Assembly (NCBI GenBank): GCA_037042915.1
Contig: CM073194.1
Span: forward strand, 1,426,001 to 1,490,000
Source: Auricularia sp. M13
Lineage: Eukaryota; Basidiomycota; Agaricomycetes; Auriculariales; Auriculariaceae
Reading direction: 5' to 3'
DNA length: 64,000 nucleotides
A program made the position numbers and the translations under genes. The number at the start of each line of letters is the position of its first letter. Position 1 is the first letter of the stretch. The notes under the pieces are model-generated. The model worked only from the letters and a program-made list of their open reading frames with translations. It had not been told where the DNA came from and ran no database searches. Below, piece by piece: positions 58,299 through 64,000 of this stretch.

Positions 58299-59778
58299 GT
58301 GCGCTGCTTACTTAGTTGCTCTTGTCACCCGGCGTTCAGTGTTCAACGATACGCCGACGGCACGGTCCCGCGCCGCCAGTCCGAGTTTGCCTTGTGCTCA
58401 CGAGTCACTGCTGTATGACTGAGCTTTGACTGTGCTGGCTGCTACGATGCATTCTCACTCAACAACATTCTGGCTGCTGCCCGCTGCGATCGCCCAGCAT
58501 GCAGTAAGTGCGGGATTCCCAAAATACCGTCACTCGGCGTCCAACACCGCACCCTTCAGCGTCCAACACCGGCGACTCACTGTCACTATCAGCTACCTGT
58601 ATGCAGCCTACTTATCTCGTCGTCGTCCACTGTCCAGGTCAGCATGCGTTACTCAGTCCGAGAATTGTTTGGCATCAGTTCAGTTTCGCGACGGCAGATG
58701 GATGTCGAGGCGTGATTTTAGCCTATAAGCGACGCATCAATCTACTCGTCGTCCGGCGCGTGCGGGTTTCAGCTTCAAGGTCCATAGGTATTTCCACGAC
58801 TTACTTCGCAGAGGCGCGACGCTGAGCGCTGAGGACTCAGTGCGTTATCTGATTACAGTACCGGGCGGTACGGGCAATCGATAGCGGACTCTGACACAGG
58901 ATTCGATTCAACTGAATTGAATGAGCAGTTGAATGGGATGATGCCATCGTCTGTGCATATCATAACGCGCGGCCAACGCGAGCGATCCTCTCACCGACGC
59001 TCAGAACTAGTACTCAGCACCGGATCGAACGGCGCGCACGTTCGCATTCTCCAAACACTGAAGGACGGCGAAACACGACAAAAGGCGCGCAGCAGCCTGA
59101 GGATTTCCCCTGCTGGCGCCTGAGAAGGGTGCAGGGCGCGGGCCCGCTGCGATAGGGACTCGCTCAGGTTGTGTGTTGTGCTGGCGGGGGAGTCGGTAAG
59201 GGCGGCCTTTGTTTGTGTGTCATCTTGAATACCAATGCATAGCCTGAGGGAGTGTGTGACTCCCTGTTTCCCTGAGCTTGGTACTGGTGGGAACCAACAC
59301 CGATTCTGATGCGCAATACAGCGGGAACTGTCCGGTATATCGTATGCTACTATTACGGGAACTGTCCAGTATATGCTATAACTGACTTCAGGGCTCGTGG
59401 TTCAGTGTGCAGGCAAATCCGAGGAGTAAGCCCGTTTTTTGCAATTGACGTTTCTGCCAGTGAGAGCGTCGGTGTGGGTGTGGGGGCGCTCAGGCTGCAA
59501 ACATGTTACTGTGCGCGTGCAATACCGTTAGCCCAGGTGTGCGTTGTGTAAGTGCCTAGCTTCAGGTGGAGATGTGTCATGTGCGATCTCAACCACGGTC
59601 GCAGTTGGCGGCAGCGATATCGATACCTCTGAATCTCAGATGGCCTCTCGGAACGCGGAGGAGTGCAGCAGTCAGAATGCGAAGTGAAGGAAACTGTAGC
59701 TGCCGGCATCAGCGCTTTGATTACTGATTCCTCAGCAGCATGTATTGAAGTTAACTCGTAGGTTACATAACGGTATGG

Positions 59779-59806
59779 CGAGGAAGAGGAAGAGGAAGAG
59801 GAAGAG
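59779..59806. repeat. (GAAGAG)n microsatellite
   Basis: About four to five uninterrupted GAAGAG units in intergenic sequence. Confidence 0.8.
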
Positions 59807-60610
59807 GCACGCGGGTTTGCTTTTGCAATCCCGGCTGCTGGCTTCTACCTGCAGCTGTGCGCTTCGTGTTGAGTTTTTCGTCCGCCCCATCGATATTCGG
59901 CCTCCACTGGCACCTCAAGCAACGATATCGATAGCATAACAGTGCGGTGGGGAAATTCCGTCGGCGTGTTCAGTTCAGTGTTAGCCCTGGCGCAACTGCT
60001 TCACTGCCCTGACTGAAATGAGCTGAGCTAACGTCGCACCTCCCTGGCTCGACTCGTGACTTTCCCCCCTTTGTTTTGTTGACGTGGTGTGGGGAAATAC
60101 GAGTACGGCTGGGCATGTTACACCTGGATGAATGTTGACGATTTCCGCAAGGACAACCTCGAACCCGACCGCCTCGTGACGCCTTTGGTTTTTCGTCCTC
60201 CCTCCCAAGCAACGGTATCAAGCAGGCGGGGAAGAGGCTAAGGGTCACACGTGTGTCCCTATGGCTAGGCACAGGAAGGGCTGCGACGGACGAGCCGAGC
60301 TCAGCTCGAGTGCTCGTGCCGGCCGGTCGTTGTGCGCCGACCACGTTGTAATGACACAGGCTGCCAATGCAAGAGGATGCAAGCGGGGAAAGTGGCGTGG
60401 GGAAAGCGATCGCGGGGTCGTGCGAGGTAACGTGCAGGGCCATTACTTATTACTTGCCTGCACGCGATGGCGATGAGATGGCGCGTAGATTGTGCGCAGG
60501 CGTCGGTGCGTCATGCGAAAATGTGACTGGAAAATAGGGGGAGAAAATGTGAATTTTGCAGTGAGCTCGGAGATAGCAGCGGCGATTATGTTCGGAGGCT
60601 AAAAGTTGGA

Positions 60611-63600
60611 ATGAGATCGGGCCTCTGCCAGCGAGTCATCGTACTCGCACGCCGTCCGCTACACCCACTCGCACGCCGGCTGAGCACCAGGATAGACCAC
60701 ATGACGAGCTCCACGACGGTCAACAAGACGGCGCACGCGTTCAGCAAGGAGAACCTGCAGAACCTCATCACCTCGCGTTTCTTCTATGCGCCGGCGTTCG
60801 ACATCTACGGCGGTGAGCGTGGCAGGCTGTATGCGCTCTAGGGCTATCCAGGCTGACCGCCGCCCGTGCCGTGGACAGGCTGCGCGGGGCTGTACGACTA
60901 CGGGCCGCCGGGCAGCGCGCTGCAGGCCAACATCATCGCCGAGTGGCGGCGGCACTTTATCGTCGAGGAGGGCATGCACGAGCTCGACACGACCATCATG
61001 ACGCCCGCGCCCGTCTTCGAGACCAGCGGCCACGTCGCCCGCTTCGCCGACTGGATGGTCAAGGACACCAAGACCGGCGACGTCCTGCGCGCCGACCACC
61101 TCGTCAAGAACGTCCTCCAGGCCCGCCTCGACGCCGACGCCCTCGCCCGCCAGCCGCCCCAGCCCGCAGCGGCGGCGGCGAAGAGCAGGAAGAAGGAGAA
61201 GCCGCCGGTCAAGCTCGACGACGCCGTCCGCGACGAGTACGAGCGCATTCTCGCCCAGGTGCGCCCATGAGTCATATTTATTTTCGCTGGATCTAATCTA
61301 ATCTCAAACCCCAGCTGGACAACTACGACGGGCCCGCGCTGGGCGAGCTCATCGCCGCGCACGCGATCCTGAACCCGGAGACGGGCAACGCGGTGGGCGC
61401 GCCGGTCGCGTTCAACCTGATGTTCGGCGCGTCCATCGGGCCCACGGGCCACGTCCCCGGCTTCCTGCGCCCGGAGACCGCCCAGGGCCACTTTGTCAAC
61501 TTCCAGCGGCTGTACGAGTTCAACAACCGCCGCATCCCCTTCGCCAGCGCGTGCATCGGCCGCAGCTTCCGCAACGAGATCTCGCCGCGCGCGGGGCTGC
61601 TGCGCGTGCGCGAGTTCACCATGGCCGAGATCGAGCATTTCGTCGACCCGCTGGAGAAGGACCACCCGCGCTTCGACGAGGTCCGCGATGTCGTCCTCGC
61701 GCTCCTGCCCCGCGAAGTTCAGACGGCCGGGAGTACGGAGGTCGTCAAGATGAAGATTGTCGACGCGGTTGACCAGGGCATCGTCGCGAACGAGACGCTG
61801 GGCTACTTCCTCGCACGCATCTTCCTCTTCCTCCTCAAAATCGGCATCAACCCCGACCGCCTGCGCTTCAGGCAACACATGGACAACGAAGTGCGTGTTG
61901 TCCTCGTCCTTCATAGCTAACTCACTTAACGCGGTCCAGATGGCGCACTACGCCACAGACTGCTGGGACGCAGAGATCCACAACTCGTGCGTGCGCTCCC
62001 CTCGAGTTTGTGTTTCTCACGCTGACTCCCCGCAGCTCGGGCTGGACAGAATGCGTGGGCTGCGCCGACCGCGCGGCATACGATCTCTCCGTGCACGCCC
62101 GAAAGACGGGCGCGAACCTCAGCGCGAGCGTCCCGCTCAAAGAGCCCATACTGAAAGACGAGTTCGTCGCGGAGATCAACAAGAAGACGTTCGGGAAGCA
62201 CTTTGCGCGCGACTATGCGGACGTCGTCAACGCGCTTACTGCGCTCGACCAGCCGAAGCTCATCGTCGCTGCGGCGGAATTGGAAAAGGGGTACGTCTGC
62301 GCGCTGTGTGGTGCGCGGTAGGGCATGAGCTCATGCGGTGTGGGTAGGTCGGTCAGGATCCCGAGCGTGGACGGCAGCAAGACGTTCGAGCTCACCAAGG
62401 ACCTCGTCACGATCTCCATGGTCACCAAGAAGGAGAGCGGTGCGTAGCTTTTTGCCTTTGTCGTCTTGGGTGTTCCACCCGCGTCCTCTCCAACTTTCTC
62501 CCTTTCATTTGAGCCCATTACGTTTCAGCCTTTGTTTGTTATCCCTCCCCCCTATCCTGCTTCTCGTCCGATACCGTTTTTGCGTTTGCGTTTGCGTTTG
62601 CGTTTTGCATTTCGGACGCCACCCATTCATTCGTGCCTCCATCCATCTGCCTGCCCGCCCCGTTCTGTTGGAAGGCTGCATGCGTCACGCGTTCCTGGCA
62701 CCGAACCCTTCCTTCCCCGTCGGCCGCGGAACGCCCGAACTCTCTATGTGTTCAATTTTGTGCATTCCCCGAACCCACCGACCGCTCGCTTTGCTTCGCT
62801 TGTTTGCTGACCCCTATCGCTTCGCCCCGCCCGCAGTGCGCACGTTCACGCCGAACGTGATCGAGCCGTCGTTCGGCCTCGGGCGCATCCTGTACTGCCT
62901 GCTCGAGCACTCGTACTGGGCGCGCGAGGAGGACGAGGTCCGCGGGGTACGTCGCTTTTCTTTTCTTCCCGCGCTGTTCGTAGGCTACGGCCTTACTTTC
63001 CCCTGCGGGGAACGGTGGCATTGCCGTTGCGGCACGTGACGCTCAGTCCCTGACGACACGTGCCCAACGTCGTTGACTCTTTCCCGCGCCGTCGCTGACG
63101 CGCGCGCCCGCAGGTCCTGTCCTTCAACCCGCTCGTGGCGCCGACCAAAGTGCTCATCGTGCCGCTGAGCAGCAACCCCGTGTTCTTCCCGCTCGTCAAG
63201 GACGTCTGTGCGTAGCCGCCTCTTTGCTCGCTACAACGCGCTGACTGCCTCTTTCTTCCCTTGTGCCGTATTGCTAGCCGCCAAGCTGCGGAGCGCGGGC
63301 ATCTACGCGCGCGTGGACGACAGCGCGGCGTCGATCGGCCGGCGGTACGCGCGCAACGACGAGCTCGGCACGCCGTATGGCGTCACCATCGACTTTGCCT
63401 GTGCGTCCTTCCGCCCGGTGTGAAACTGCCTATCCACCCCTGACGCGCCGCGTTTTTCTGCAGCCGTGCAGAATGGGACTATGACCCTGCGGTGAGTGCC
63501 TGTTTGCGCGGGCGATAGGATTGCGAAGGCTGACGGGCTTGTTTGTGTTTGCGATCTGCTTTTGTGTTCGTTCGTTCATTCCGTTTTTTTGCTTTGCGTT

Positions 63601-63999
63601 CGTTTCCGTTTTGGCTGCGATTGTGGCCGTTTTGTTTGCCATTTCTTCGGCCGACATCTGCTCTCGACTTCGACCCGGGGACGCGACCTTCGTTCGGGGA
63701 AACTCGGGCTCGGCCATCCATCCTCCCGCCGCATCTCCCGCCACACAACGATCTTATCCTTTGACTCATGCTGCACGCGCCGTGCGCTGTTGGTTGTTGG
63801 TTGTTGGTTGTTGGTGCCTTGCCGGCGGACCACGGACGATGGGCGACGGGCTAAACACAGCGAGCGAGATACGATGAGGCAGCGCATCGGCCCGGTCGAC
63901 GAGGTGATCGCCGTGGTGACTGCGCTCGTGAACGGCACGCTCGACTGGGAGGCCGCGTGCGAGCGCCTGCCGGCGTATTCGGGGCAGCAGGACGTCTAG
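60611..63999 (+). CDS. GRS1: Glycyl-tRNA synthetase (cytosolic, with probable mitochondrial alternative start)
   Basis: Eleven exons: first exon from 60611 or 60701 to 60812, then 60879-61258, 61315-61890, 61940-61986, 62036-62290, 62357-62439, 62837-62946, 63114-63207, 63278-63400, 63464-63491, 63861-63999. From 60701 this is 1947 nt, 648 residues (checked); from the in-frame ATG at 60611 it is 678. The protein has a WHEP-free N-terminus, [20 protein letters not shown], motif 2 ([20 protein letters not shown]), motif 3 ([20 protein letters not shown]) and a C-terminal anticodon-binding domain ([40 protein letters not shown]). It charges tRNA-Gly. The extension from 60611 is Arg-rich and has almost no acidic residues, like a mitochondrial presequence. 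The stop is at 63997-63999. Confidence 0.95.
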
Positions 64000-64000
64000 A

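Larger units (their letters stand above)
57730..60600. other. Gene-poor stretch with local repeats
   Basis: About 2.9 kb between the small gene and the glycyl-tRNA synthetase gene. No coding region could be supported. It contains the 29-base tandem repeat at 58172-58298 and a (GAAGAG)n run at about 59779-59806. Confidence 0.45.

Noticed and set aside
60898-61914. Minus-strand 338-residue open frame
   Set aside because: Antisense of glycyl-tRNA synthetase exons 2-3; no independent evidence.

Overview
This is genomic DNA of a basidiomycete fungus, most likely an Agaricomycete (mushroom or wood-decay type). The protein genes are cut by many 45-70 base introns with GTRNGT donors. The gene content also fits: a secreted DyP peroxidase, a DUF6533-type membrane protein, a Kre9/Knh1-like GPI protein, lineage-specific kinase-like proteins, Ure2-type GSTs and an F-box protein. 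There are no operons. The exon models called 'checked' below were read splice site by splice site, and their exon lengths sum to a whole number of codons.

Layout. 0-2.5 kb: a DUF6533-like membrane protein (+) and the start of a GH114-like secreted protein (-). 2.6-4.6 kb: a complete DyP peroxidase (-). 5.7-6.5 kb: a GPI-type wall protein (-). 7.5-10.1 kb: an FHA-RING ubiquitin ligase of the Dma/Chfr type (-). 11-13.8 kb: unassigned coding remnants and a 219-residue orphan (-). 15.0-21.1 kb: two paralogous kinase-like genes pointing away from each other, enclosing an orphan gene and a class I glutamine amidotransferase. 21.2-22.4 kb: an aldo/keto reductase. 23.0-30.5 kb: a host gene split by a pogo-like DNA transposon, which itself carries an LTR-retroelement fossil inside an intron of its transposase gene. 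31.3-33.1 kb: an F-box protein. 33.8-36.8 kb: a tandem pair of GST genes, the first lacking its N-terminus. 38.5-40.3 kb: a zinc-finger protein. 41.5-42.8 kb: an Old Yellow Enzyme. 44.1-45.2 kb: a secreted protein with a CBM1-like tail. 45.9-50.5 kb: smc6. 50.5-60.6 kb: a gene-poor stretch with local repeats and one small 104-residue gene. 60.6-64.0 kb: a complete glycyl-tRNA synthetase gene with a probable mitochondrial alternative start.

Housekeeping genes (smc6, glycyl-tRNA synthetase, the FHA-RING ligase) sit among accessory oxidative and detoxification genes (DyP, GSTs, aldo/keto reductase, Old Yellow Enzyme), which suit a wood- or litter-decay lifestyle. The most distinctive structure is the three-layer nest (host gene, pogo-like transposon, LTR fossil). 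Both target-site duplications are readable, so the order of insertion is clear.
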